33,360 nt of DNA from Christiangramia sp. (GCF_029937855.1 NZ_JAPYPC010000036.1:1-33360), one strand, 5' to 3'. Shown: positions 1 through 8,222, counted from the first letter of the stretch. Numbers and translations are program-made. The notes: a model not told the origin generated them from the sequence alone.

Positions 1-59
1 ATTATATCGAATCATCGAGAAAAATTTCTAGGGTGTTGCAACGCTGAAGACAGGATGAT

Positions 60-659
60 CTAAGAAATAATGTTTTTCATTTTTACCTTACCTTTTTCAT
101 TAGTTATAGCATTCATATAAAACATTAACGATTCATGCTGATAGTGGGCCCTGGATATTTCAGTGGTATCCAAAAAGGGTGAATTATCATAGGTCATCGT
201 TAATTGAAAATAAAGTTTTGAATATAGATTAGCATCAAAATCTTCCCTGTAGAGTCCCTGTTTTCTACCTCTTTCAATATTATGCACAAGAATTTCCGAA
301 AGCTTTTCTGAAAAATATAGCATGTGTCTATTAAATATCTCGGGATAATATTTTATTAGCTGCCTTAGCATAATGGAATCGTTAGTTCTTGAAGCTCTTT
401 CAATATCCTCATCTCTGGCAAACATCCTTTCCACGGCGTTATCTATGGTTTCATCTAGATTTCTCATCTTTAAAAGAACTTTTTCCAACTTATACGTTAG
501 CACCTCTTCCAGCAGAACTTCCTTATTTTTATATTTCTGGTACAACGTCTTTTTAGAAATTTTTAGTTTCTGGGCTATGTCATCCATGGTCACTGTCTTG
601 GCTCCATAATAGATGAAAAGATCTGCTACCTTCTCTAGTAATTCAATATCTTTCACCAT
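60..659 (-). CDS. TetR/AcrR-family transcriptional regulator
   Basis: A 199-residue TetR-type repressor. The N-terminal helix-turn-helix is clear at about residues 23-54 (TMDDIAQKLKISKKTLYQKY). The rest is an all-helical ligand-binding domain without a recognisable inducer signature, as usual in this family. The gene lies downstream of the RND efflux operon on the same strand, separated from it by a terminator hairpin, so it probably has its own promoter or depends on read-through. By family precedent it should repress the neighbouring efflux operon and release DNA when a toxic ligand binds. A palindrome overlapping the operon promoter at 6398-6420 is a possible target. The family call is secure; the target and ligand are inferred. 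Confidence 0.9.
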   Translation of the reverse strand: MVKDIELLEKVADLFIYYGAKTVTMDDIAQKLKISKKTLYQKYKNKEVLLEEVLTYKLEKVLLKMRNLDETIDNAVERMFARDEDIERASRTNDSIMLRQLIKYYPEIFNRHMLYFSEKLSEILVHNIERGRKQGLYREDFDANLYSKLYFQLTMTYDNSPFLDTTEISRAHYQHESLMFYMNAITNEKGKVKMKNIIS

Positions 660-736
660 TTGTTCTGGTTTTAAAAATTTTATTTAGGTAATTGGTTTTA
701 TAAAAATATTCCTTTTTATGCTTTAGTACAAAAAGG

Positions 737-762
737 AGCTGACTGCCCTTTAACAGTCAGCT
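737..762 (-). terminator. Intrinsic terminator of the RND efflux operon
   Basis: A perfect 9-bp stem AGCTGACTG/CAGTCAGCT (737-745 with 754-762) encloses an 8-nt loop. It starts 9 bases beyond the pump stop codon. On the minus strand it is followed by CCTTTTTG, a short U-tract. It separates the pump gene from tetR. Confidence 0.85.
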
Positions 763-770
763 ATTGCACT

Positions 771-3700
771 TTAATCAAATTCTAATTCCTGTTCAGGATG
801 AATGTGCTCATAATCTGCTACCATCAGCTCCTCATAATTCTTTTCCTCTTTAGAAGAGAATTTCTCCTCCAGGCGTACAAAAATCATATATACCACCGGT
901 ACGATTACCAGGGTAAGGAATAACGATGATAATAATCCTCCAATAATTACAATTGCCAGACCATTATTCATCTCCGCAGCCGCTCCCGAGGCCAGTGCAA
1001 TAGGAAGCATCCCGAAAACCATGGCAATGGTCGTCATTAAAATTGGACGCAGCCTCGCATGGTTTGCCTGGATTAAAGCTGTTCTTATTTTTTCTCCATG
1101 GTCCAGCCTATGATTGGCAAAATCTACCAGTAAAATCGCGTTTTTAGCAACTAACCCAATAAGCATTATTATCCCCAAAATGGTGAAAATGTTTAAACTT
1201 TGGTTGGTAAGAGCCAGTGCCCATAATGCTCCAATGAAGGATAGAGGAATAGAGAACAGCACTATAAACGGCTTCACGAAATCATCATACAGTACCACCA
1301 TGATCATGTACACCAACATAATAGCTGCCAGTAAGGCAATTCCCAGCGTACCAAAACCTTCGCTTTGGCGTTCCATATCTCCGCCCCAGGTCCATTCCAC
1401 ACCTTTAGGCTGCTCGATATTCCCAAGTTTTTCTTCCCACTCCTGGGCCACTGCTCCCGTAGTTTTACCTACTGTTTGTGCCGAAACGGTTACAGAAGGC
1501 GAACGGTCGTAACGTTCAAGCAGGGAAGGGCCTGATTCATAATTAATATCCGCAAACTGGGCCAAATTAATCCTTTGCCCACTGTTATTTACAAACTGGA
1601 TATTTCTTACATCTTCTATATCATTTCTCGCTGCTTCATCAAAAATAATATTAATGTCATACTCGTTGTCTCCGGTTCTAAATTTATTGTCTGTATTGCC
1701 ACTAAACGCTGTGCGCAAAGTTTGCCCAACTGTGGCTACATTTAATCCCAGGGAAGCCATTTTATCCCTGTCTGCACTTACCGAGATTTCAGGATTACCA
1801 TCTTCCACACTTGTCTCCACTTCGGTGGCACCATCCACAGTCCGTAAGACTTCCTCAGCAGCCTGGGCATAGGCGAAAGCTTCTTCAAATGAATTACCAG
1901 TAACAGTCATTTGGAGTGGGGCTGCCTGGGCCCCCATTATTCCCACAGGGACGACAGTTACTTCAGCACCCACTAGTTTCTGCTCAAGATCACGTTGTAA
2001 TTTAGCGGAAAAGACATTGGTTTTATCTTCTCTTTCAGATCTGTCAACTAAAGTAACATTGATCTCAGATTTATTAGTGGTAGCCTGCGCAGCGCCCATT
2101 CCTCCACTACTGGACTGGCCAACTGTGGTAAGAAGACTCTCCACCTGTGGCATGTCCTGCAGATAAGCTTCTGCTTGTTGAGTGATAAAGTTGGTTTCTT
2201 CAATGGAGGCATCTTTATCAATTTCTAACTGAACAAGAAACTCTCCCCTATCTGTTTCCGGAAAGAAATCAGATCCAATATAGCCCATTGCAACAAGAGC
2301 AATAGAACTTACAAATAAACCAATCACTACCAGAAAAGTCTTAATTTTATTGTCAAGAGACCAGTTCAGGATATTTGTTACTTCTGCAGTAAACCAGGAA
2401 ATCCCTGCTTCGAACTTATTTATTATCTTTCCGAAGAAAGATTTATCGGTTATAAGCTCCAGTTTTCCATATCTGGAAAATAACCATGGCACCACCGTAA
2501 AGGAAACCAATAGGGACAAGAGGGTCGCAATGATTACCGTAACACAAAACTGCGCAATAATATTTGCCACAAGGCCGGTACTCATCGCAATAGGGAGGAA
2601 AACCACCACGATTACCAGGGTGATCGCTGTTACCGTGAACCCAATTTCTGAAGCACCGTCATATGCGGCACGGATTTTATTTTTACCCATCTCCATATGG
2701 CGATGAATATTTTCGATAACCACAATGGCATCATCCACCAGGATTCCCACTACCAGGGAAAGTGCGAGTAAGCTCATCAGGTTGAGGGTGTATCCCATCA
2801 AATACATTCCTATAAAAGTGGCAATAAGCGAAGTAGGAATGGAAACCATTACGATAAGGGCATTTCGATAGCTATGCAGGAAGAAAAGCATTATGAATGC
2901 TACAAGTGCAATAGCGATAAATAAATCTTTTATTACTGAATTTGCCGCTTCAAGTGTAAATTCTGAAGAATCATCTGCTATTGTTATCTGTACTCCCTGC
3001 TCGGCATATTGCTGCTCCATTTCATCAATTTTCTCCTGCACAAGTTCACTTACAGTCACCGCATTCGCATCGGTTTGTTTTTGAACCTGAAGTAAAATGG
3101 TATTTTGACGATCAATACGTGCAATCTTTTCTACTTCCTTTTGCGTATCCTGAACTTCGGCAACATCAGAAAGTTTAATATTCTGTCCGTTTTGAGAAGC
3201 TATTGTAAGATTTCTCAATTCCTCTACAGACTGAATTTTTCCAGAGAGCCGGATAAGCGTAGTATTCTCTCTGGTGGTAAGGTTTCCAGTAGGAAAATCC
3301 AGGTTTGAAGCACTTATTATTTGCTGCACCATTGGAACGGTAAGCCCGTAACCCTGAAGCCTGTCAGGATCCAAATTTACCCTGATTTCTCTTTCCTGTC
3401 CTCCCACAAGATTCACCTGTGCGACACCCCGAAGCCGTGAAAAGGCAGGTTCTATTTTTTCATCAATTAGATCATAAAGTTCACTTTCTGTGAGATTTGC
3501 GGTTACTCCCATACTCATTATAGGTAGATCTGAAATTGAGAACTGTGAGAGCGAAGGTTCCTCTACGTCATCAGGAAGATCAGAGCGAATGGCGTTTATT
3601 TTTCGCTGTGCTTCATTGAGCGAAAAATCGACATCCGCTTCGTTTTCAAATTCAATAGTCACCAACGACAGGCTTTCAAAAGATTTCGACTGGATCTTTT

Positions 3701-3932
3701 TAATGCTCTCAAGGGAAGACACTGCATCTTCTATTTTACGGGATACGGTGTTTTCCACCTCGGCAGGAGCTGCACCGGGATAAACGGTCATGACGGTAAC
3801 CACCTTTACTTCAAATTTTGGGATCAACTCATAGCTGAGTTGGCTATAGCTAAAAAGACCACCAATAATTAGTAATGCGAGCATTACAATTACAAGGCTG
3901 GGCCTTTTTATAGATACTTCTGCTAATTTCAT
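771..3932 (-). CDS. RND efflux transporter permease, HAE1 (AcrB/MexB-like) family
   Basis: The inner-membrane pump subunit of a tripartite efflux system; it exchanges protons for drugs or other amphiphilic compounds. At 1053 residues it has the usual length for the family. The first membrane segment is at about residues 13-30 and is followed by the first periplasmic pore/docking domain. Then come the central membrane helices, with the proton-relay aspartate pair D400-D401 in GILVDDAIVVIENIH, the second periplasmic domain, and a C-terminal helix bundle ending near residue 1030. The intact Asp pair marks it as HAE1-type rather than a heavy-metal pump. It is third in an operon after the outer-membrane channel and the adaptor (10-base gap to the adaptor). 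The substrate cannot be read from sequence. Confidence 0.95.
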   Translation of the reverse strand: MKLAEVSIKRPSLVIVMLALLIIGGLFSYSQLSYELIPKFEVKVVTVMTVYPGAAPAEVENTVSRKIEDAVSSLESIKKIQSKSFESLSLVTIEFENEADVDFSLNEAQRKINAIRSDLPDDVEEPSLSQFSISDLPIMSMGVTANLTESELYDLIDEKIEPAFSRLRGVAQVNLVGGQEREIRVNLDPDRLQGYGLTVPMVQQIISASNLDFPTGNLTTRENTTLIRLSGKIQSVEELRNLTIASQNGQNIKLSDVAEVQDTQKEVEKIARIDRQNTILLQVQKQTDANAVTVSELVQEKIDEMEQQYAEQGVQITIADDSSEFTLEAANSVIKDLFIAIALVAFIMLFFLHSYRNALIVMVSIPTSLIATFIGMYLMGYTLNLMSLLALSLVVGILVDDAIVVIENIHRHMEMGKNKIRAAYDGASEIGFTVTAITLVIVVVFLPIAMSTGLVANIIAQFCVTVIIATLLSLLVSFTVVPWLFSRYGKLELITDKSFFGKIINKFEAGISWFTAEVTNILNWSLDNKIKTFLVVIGLFVSSIALVAMGYIGSDFFPETDRGEFLVQLEIDKDASIEETNFITQQAEAYLQDMPQVESLLTTVGQSSSGGMGAAQATTNKSEINVTLVDRSEREDKTNVFSAKLQRDLEQKLVGAEVTVVPVGIMGAQAAPLQMTVTGNSFEEAFAYAQAAEEVLRTVDGATEVETSVEDGNPEISVSADRDKMASLGLNVATVGQTLRTAFSGNTDNKFRTGDNEYDINIIFDEAARNDIEDVRNIQFVNNSGQRINLAQFADINYESGPSLLERYDRSPSVTVSAQTVGKTTGAVAQEWEEKLGNIEQPKGVEWTWGGDMERQSEGFGTLGIALLAAIMLVYMIMVVLYDDFVKPFIVLFSIPLSFIGALWALALTNQSLNIFTILGIIMLIGLVAKNAILLVDFANHRLDHGEKIRTALIQANHARLRPILMTTIAMVFGMLPIALASGAAAEMNNGLAIVIIGGLLSSLFLTLVIVPVVYMIFVRLEEKFSSKEEKNYEELMVADYEHIHPEQELEFD

Positions 3933-3942
3933 TTGTTTTTCT

Positions 3943-4998
3943 TTATTTTATGATTCTCACCGCTGCATTGTCAGTAAGATTGATTTGTCCACTGGTCACG
4001 ATCACGTCACCCTCTGAAAGACCGTTGGTAACCTGAACCTTATCGCCATAATTTATACCTGTCTTAATGGTAGTAAGATGTGCGATACTATCTTTTACAA
4101 GAAATATTTTATTATCACTTACACTACCAACAAATGCTTTTCTTGGGATGGTCAAAATGTTATCCAGCCCTGCTTCGTTAAACACTGCAGTAGCATACAT
4201 TCCTGCTCTTAAATTTCCTCCGGAATTGTCCACAGTAATTTCCACAGGAAACTTAAGGGCTCCATTAGAGGCAGGCGCAATGAAACTGATCTTCCCACTA
4301 ATGGTATCTTTGGTCACGCTGGGTACCATTTTTACAATGTCGCCCCTTTGTAACTGGCTTACCAAAGCTTCATCTACCTCTACGCGTAATTTAAGGGAAG
4401 AAATATCCACTACTTCTAGGATTGGATTGCCCGGAGCTACAACCATTCCTACTTCCACCATTTTTTCATTTACAATTCCGCTGATTTTGGAGCGGATGTT
4501 GGTGTCTCCGGAGCTTATTTGTGCAGATTGATACTGTGCTCTCGCATTTTCTACCTGCAACCTCGCCTGGTCCAGTTGTGCTGCGGTTACACCTCCTGTT
4601 TTAAAGGCTGCTTCGAACCTATTCAAACTGGAAATGGCATTATCAAGATTGGCTTTTGCATTAGTCACGTTTACATTAGTCTTATCACCAGAAAGCTTTG
4701 CTACAACCTGTCCCTCTTTGACCCGGCTTCCTTCCTCAACATAAATTGCCACAACCTGTCCATTCATTTCGGCTGAAATCTGCACCCTTGTCTGAGGTTC
4801 ATAAGTACCATTTACAGTGAACATTCCACTAAGGCTTTCTTTTTGAACGGTGGCAGTTCTTACAGCTACTTCTGAATTTTTCTGAGCAACTATTTCCAGT
4901 TCTTCTTCATTGTTTTTTTTATTGTTTTGCAGGATCAGGAAGAAAGCTACGGCGACGCCGATTAGCACTACAATGGTTATGATTGTTTTCTTTTTCAT
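3943..4998 (-). CDS. RND efflux periplasmic adaptor (membrane fusion protein)
   Basis: A 351-residue HlyD/AcrA-type adaptor that bridges the pump and the outer-membrane channel. Residues 5-23 form an N-terminal membrane anchor. A lipoyl-like half at about 70-105 (ISAEMNGQVVAIYVEEGSRVKEGQ) is followed by a short alpha-helical hairpin rich in Ala, Gln and Asn at about 110-165. The second lipoyl half, a beta-barrel and a C-terminal membrane-proximal domain follow. The start codon lies one base after the stop of the tolC-like gene, so the two are translationally coupled. There is no lipobox cysteine, so anchoring is by the N-terminal helix rather than by lipid. Confidence 0.93.
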   Translation of the reverse strand: MKKKTIITIVVLIGVAVAFFLILQNNKKNNEEELEIVAQKNSEVAVRTATVQKESLSGMFTVNGTYEPQTRVQISAEMNGQVVAIYVEEGSRVKEGQVVAKLSGDKTNVNVTNAKANLDNAISSLNRFEAAFKTGGVTAAQLDQARLQVENARAQYQSAQISSGDTNIRSKISGIVNEKMVEVGMVVAPGNPILEVVDISSLKLRVEVDEALVSQLQRGDIVKMVPSVTKDTISGKISFIAPASNGALKFPVEITVDNSGGNLRAGMYATAVFNEAGLDNILTIPRKAFVGSVSDNKIFLVKDSIAHLTTIKTGINYGDKVQVTNGLSEGDVIVTSGQINLTDNAAVRIIK

Positions 4999-4999
4999 C

Positions 5000-6340
5000 T
5001 TAAAGCTTATTTTCTTTTAGTATTTCTAGTTTCCCCTGTGACTTTAATAGCTCCACTTCGGCTAATTTATAATCAAGGCGGGCATTGGTTAGGTTATTTT
5101 TTGCTTCGGCGAGATCCCTTTCAGCATCAAGCATGTCATTTAAGCTTGCCAGTCCCAATTCATAATTGTTTTGGCTGTCTTCGAGCACTCCCTGCGCAAG
5201 CTCTACATTTTCTACCTGGGTTTCGATCGTGAGAAAACTGTTCTCTAGCTGTGCCACAGCATTGCTGTAGGCCAGTTGTAACGCAAGTTCTGTTTCCTGG
5301 AAATCTGCCTGCGCCTTTTCAATGTCGATCTGGTTTTGTTTTACCTTGGATTTGGTAGCAAAACCGTTAAAAATGGGAATTCTGATGTTAATTCCAACAG
5401 ATGCAAGATCCGACCAGAAAACGCCTTTATCTTCACCGTTCCAAAGGGGTACCTCATCACCCTGGCCAAGCCAGCCATAATTAGCGGAAAGAGATGCCGA
5501 AGGATAATATTCGGCAAGGGTCGCTTTTTTCTGCCAGTTTAAAAGCTCGATCTGCTTTGCCAACAATTGAAGCTCTGTTCTTTCAGTCATTTCCAGACTT
5601 TCATTGGGGAGCAATGAAGGCTGAAAATTTTGTTCTGGTAGTTTTATTTCCTGACTAATAGGCATCCCGATCATAAATTTCAAGGTATTTTCACTCAGCT
5701 CAACGGCATTAATCATCCGCTGCCTGTTTGCGATAAGATTATTCAATGCTACTTTACTTCTGTCATAATCAATCTTTTTTGCCAGTCCGGTTTCATAAAG
5801 ACCTTTTACGATTTCAACAGTTTGCTCTGTTAGCTCCAGATTGCTCTCCAAATTTTCAAGCATTTGCAGGGTTTGATATACCTGGTAATATGCAGTTGCA
5901 ACCTTTTCAATAATTTCTTCGTTCGTAAGCTGTGCATTCAGTTGATAAAATTCCTTTGTGGATTTAGCCGCTTTAAGGCCGGTAAATACCGCCTGGTCAA
6001 ACAGTGTTTGCGTCAACTGCGCCGTGGCAGTCGAGTTCCATTTTCTTCCAAATGCCACAGCTATATCTTCGCCCGGCCTTCCAAAGAATTCCCCGGGCAG
6101 GATATTCTCCTGCAAAAGAGGATTATAAGATGTATTTGCACTTCCGTTAAGATGTGGCAGTGCGTTAGATCTTACTTCGGCGATTTGCGCATTGGCCTTA
6201 ATAATATCCAGACGTGCTTTTTCTGCTTCGGCTTTATGATCTAAAGCATAAGAAACAGCCTCTGGCAGGCTTAAAATAACTGGTTCCTGCCCAGAAGTAA
6301 GGCTCGTTACCAGAAGAAAACATATCAGTATTTTTTTCAT
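5000..6340 (-). CDS. TolC-family outer-membrane efflux protein
   Basis: A 446-residue TolC/OprM-type channel protein. A signal peptide is seen at about residues 1-17 (MKKILICFLLVTSLTSG) and is probably cleaved just before QEP. The remainder shows two homologous long-helix repeats rich in Ala, Leu, Glu and Asn, for example near 145-225 and 345-440, with AKNNLTNARLDYKLAEVELLKSQGKLE near the end. It is the first gene of the efflux operon, and the operon promoter is about 40 bases upstream. Length and architecture are normal for the family. Confidence 0.93.
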   Translation of the reverse strand: MKKILICFLLVTSLTSGQEPVILSLPEAVSYALDHKAEAEKARLDIIKANAQIAEVRSNALPHLNGSANTSYNPLLQENILPGEFFGRPGEDIAVAFGRKWNSTATAQLTQTLFDQAVFTGLKAAKSTKEFYQLNAQLTNEEIIEKVATAYYQVYQTLQMLENLESNLELTEQTVEIVKGLYETGLAKKIDYDRSKVALNNLIANRQRMINAVELSENTLKFMIGMPISQEIKLPEQNFQPSLLPNESLEMTERTELQLLAKQIELLNWQKKATLAEYYPSASLSANYGWLGQGDEVPLWNGEDKGVFWSDLASVGINIRIPIFNGFATKSKVKQNQIDIEKAQADFQETELALQLAYSNAVAQLENSFLTIETQVENVELAQGVLEDSQNNYELGLASLNDMLDAERDLAEAKNNLTNARLDYKLAEVELLKSQGKLEILKENKL

Positions 6341-6381
6341 TTAAACTTTATTTTTAATTTCTGCTTTTCTGAAATCAGGCG

Positions 6382-6412
6382 CAAAGGTAAACAAAGGAAA
6401 CTATGATACAAA
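6382..6412 (-). promoter_or_regulatory. Bacteroidota-type promoter of the efflux operon
   Basis: Read on the minus strand, a -33 element TTTG (6409-6412) is followed by exactly 19 bases and then the -7 element TACCTTTG (6382-6389), matching TAnnTTTG. Transcription would start near 6375, about 35 bases before the tolC-like start codon. This is one of the best promoter matches in the window. Confidence 0.75.
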
Positions 6413-6420
6413 AATAGTTT
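6398..6420. promoter_or_regulatory. Candidate TetR operator over the efflux promoter
   Basis: A perfect 7-bp inverted repeat AAACTAT (6398-6404) / ATAGTTT (6414-6420) with a 9-bp spacer overlaps the -33 element of the efflux promoter. Position and symmetry suit a TetR-type dimer. Assigning it to the regulator at 60-659 is inference. Confidence 0.45.
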
Positions 6421-6760
6421 TATTGTTTTTTTTAAATTAGTCTCCAAGTAAAAATGAAAATTTTTTTTTAATGGTGGAATGCCCCACTAGAACCGGTTGT
6501 TTTCGTTCTGATCAAATAGGATCATGTCAATTAAAAATGAAGAAATTTATGCCTATGATTTAAAAGGAAGTCATGTACTGACCCAAGATCATTTCTACTA
6601 TATGATACAAACGATCTCATATATGATCGGGATCCAATAGCATCTGTCATACGTCAGGACGCTGTAGGAAACAGGTGTCTGAGCTGGTAGTCGACCTATC
6701 ATTATCACCAAAAATTGTACAATGTTACTAGTTTAGTTAAGTTATCTGTAAGCTTCATTG
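6421..6760. other. Gene-poor relic region with broken reading frames
   Basis: No complete gene is seen. One short frame, 6524-6640 (+, 38 codons, beginning MSIKNEEIYAYDLKGSHV), is in the same frame as the Cas12f-like gene that follows. It is separated from that gene by several stops. A second open stretch in another frame ends at a stop near 6691 (residues DRDPIASVIRQDAVGNRC). The switch between frames suggests decayed coding sequence, possibly the lost 5' part of the Cas12f-like gene or an older gene. I do not recognise either peptide. Confidence 0.4.
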
Positions 6761-7467
6761 ATGAATTTCAAAAGAGATCTGGCTTTTCCTTTTGATATGG
6801 AAGGTATCAGTGGATTAACCTATAACGAAGAGAAAAAAGCATTCTGTTTTCGTTTATTTTCAGTTCCTATGAAAACCTACTTAGGAAAAGATTACACCGA
6901 TAAACGTAGATTGCTAGAGCGGTTAGTAGCAGGCGAAACTAAGCTATGCGCCTCGCAGATTCAACTGAAAGATAATAAAACCTATTTACTGGCGGTTTTT
7001 GAAATTGAAAAGGAAAGGCATACCCTGAAACCGGATGTTATTGCCCAGGCTTCTTTATCCCTTGAATACCCGATTGTTGTAAAAATCGGAATGACAAAAC
7101 TTAGCATTGGTACCAGGGAAGAGTTTTTATATCGGAGGTTAGCCATACAGGCTGCACGGAAAAGGGCAGAGGCAGGAGCTACTTTTTCCAGATCAGGACA
7201 AGGACGTAAAAGAAAAACAAAAGCAGTGCAAAGATTCCATGAAAAGGAAAAGAATTATGTTAGTCATCGCCTCCACCTATACAGCCGGAAATTAATTGAT
7301 TTCTGTGTGAAACACCAAGCAGGAACGCTAATTTTAATAAACCAGGAAAATAAGATAGGCATTGCCAAAGAGGAGGAATTTGTCCTAGAAATTGGAGTTA
7401 TTATGAGCTGACCACTAAAATAAAATACAAGGCTGAGAAAGCCGGGATTGAACTTATTATAGATTAA
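6761..7467 (+). pseudogene. Truncated, frameshifted, nuclease-dead Cas12f/TnpB-like protein
   Basis: Two overlapping frames join into one family-like protein of about 235 residues. From ATG 6761, codons 1-209 run to EEEFVL and frame is then lost; a one-base loss near 7386 moves the rest (RNWSYYELTTKIKYKAEKAG...) to 7387-7467. Residues 27-85 look like the WED beta-domain of Cas12f. Residues 102-135 correspond to RuvC-I, but the expected GIDxG reads VVKIGMTKLSIG with no acidic residue. Residues 155-195 carry the helical segment RFHEKEKNYVSHRLHLYSRKLIDF and the RuvC-II strand, where the catalytic Glu is replaced by Ile193 (TLILINQ). The zinc ribbon and RuvC-III Asp are absent, and about 150-200 N-terminal residues usual for Cas12f are missing. 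A TTG at 6758 could also start the frame; a stop at 6749 blocks anything earlier. Family membership is from motif recognition only. Confidence 0.7.
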
Positions 7468-7470
7468 AGT

Positions 7471-7567
7471 TTTGGTTATGAGGGTGCTTGTACACCCGTA
7501 ATGTGAGGCATTAGTTGCACTCACTAAATGCGTAAAGCATATACAACGGCGTGGGCTTTCTTATTTT
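7471..7567 (+). ncRNA. Candidate Cas12f/TnpB-type guide RNA (scaffold, repeat, guide)
   Basis: Three small hairpins begin within 20 bases of the Cas12f-like stop: GGGTG/CACCC (7482-7486 with 7493-7497), GTGAG/CTCAC (7503-7507 with 7520-7524), and ATGC-GTAAA-GCAT (7528-7540). Between the first two lies TAATGT (on GTAATGTGAG). Segment 7514-7547 is a 34-nt repeat-like unit that begins GTTGCA and ends ATACAAC. From memory, Un1Cas12f1 tracrRNA has a GCTTG hairpin followed by TAATGT and GAG, and its repeat begins GTTGCA and ends CAAC, so the order here is the same. The next 20 bases (7548-7567) would be the guide. There is only one repeat copy, so it is not an array. A TnpB omega-RNA is the main alternative. 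Confidence 0.5.
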
Positions 7568-7757
7568 ATTTTCTTCGTGCATGGAACCTTTTTACAAATT
7601 CCATCTGGTTCTGGAACAAACACAAATATTTATTTTACGAGGAAGTCACAATTTATGGCCCCATATCTCCCATAACTAACCTTGCGCGTGGTTCCTGTGC
7701 TGTTTTTATAGTGTACGGAAAGTTAAGCGTAAAGTAAAAACAGCATAGGGCGCATAC
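7568..7757. other. Non-coding flank with a long inverted repeat, island left edge
   Basis: No convincing gene. A 69-codon frame (7528-7737, +) overlaps the RNA candidate and is rich in Trp and Phe without any family signature. The stretch holds ATGGAA/TTCCAT (near 7579-7602) and a perfect 11-bp inverted repeat TGCTGTTTTTA (7698-7708) / TAAAAACAGCA (7735-7745) with a 26-base loop. It also has GCATA/TATGC at 7752-7767. The 11-bp repeat lies just past the last gene of the mobilization operon, so it may be its terminator or part of an element end. Confidence 0.4.
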
Positions 7758-8216
7758 TTACTTATGCCACTGTTCCAGCCAATTGCAATAACCTTCTTTT
7801 ATTTCCAGATTTTCCGAGAAAAAGATTTGATAGGATTCAAGTTTTGATTCAGAAATAGTTCGATAGATCCAAAATTTCTCTCCTTCGGTTATTTTGGAAG
7901 AGTAAATAAAATATCCCAATCCGGATAAAAGCAGGATCAGAATACTCCCAAATAACACAAGAATATAGTTGGGGATCAGACTGGCTCTTTCCAACTGGAT
8001 ATTGATATCTCTAAATAATTCATTTTTTAATTCATCAGCCTCTTCCTGTTTTTGAAGAAAGCTCTTTAGATTCTCATCAATAGCAGCTGTACTGATAGGA
8101 ATACTCATTTTATTGAGCTTTTTGGATAATAAATCCAGTTTTAAAATAGAAACTTTAAAATCGGCCATTTCATCAGCCATCAGTTCCATGATCTCATCTA
8201 GTTTTTTCATACTCAT
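7758..8216 (-). CDS. Small membrane protein of the mobilization operon, function unknown
   Basis: A 152-residue protein. The N-terminal 80 residues are charged and probably coiled-coil (MKKLDEIMELMADEMADFKVSIL). One membrane segment follows at about 83-105 (IPNYILVLFGSILILLLSGLGYFIY). A short polar tail contains EGYCNWLEQWHK. It begins 6 bases after the relaxase stop, so it is the last gene of the mobC-mobA unit. By position it may help the relaxosome reach a conjugation channel, but no known domain was recognised and that role is inference. Confidence 0.7.
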   Translation of the reverse strand: MSMKKLDEIMELMADEMADFKVSILKLDLLSKKLNKMSIPISTAAIDENLKSFLQKQEEADELKNELFRDINIQLERASLIPNYILVLFGSILILLLSGLGYFIYSSKITEGEKFWIYRTISESKLESYQIFFSENLEIKEGYCNWLEQWHK

Positions 8217-8222
8217 TAATAT

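Noticed and set aside
1114-3783. Plus-strand frames opposite the RND pump gene
   Set aside because: They are antisense shadows of a strongly conserved gene, with no family similarity or start signals.
6511-6520. ATCAAATA shared with 15944-15951 as attachment-site direct repeat
   Set aside because: Eight A/T-rich bases are expected by chance in this composition and the flanks do not match.
7471-7567. A CRISPR array
   Set aside because: Only one repeat-like unit is present and there are no spacers in series and no cas1 or cas2, so it is treated as a single guide-like RNA.
7528-7737. A 69-codon frame, rich in Trp and Phe, as a protein gene
   Set aside because: It begins inside the structured RNA candidate, has no family signature or ribosome binding site, and looks like translated non-coding sequence.
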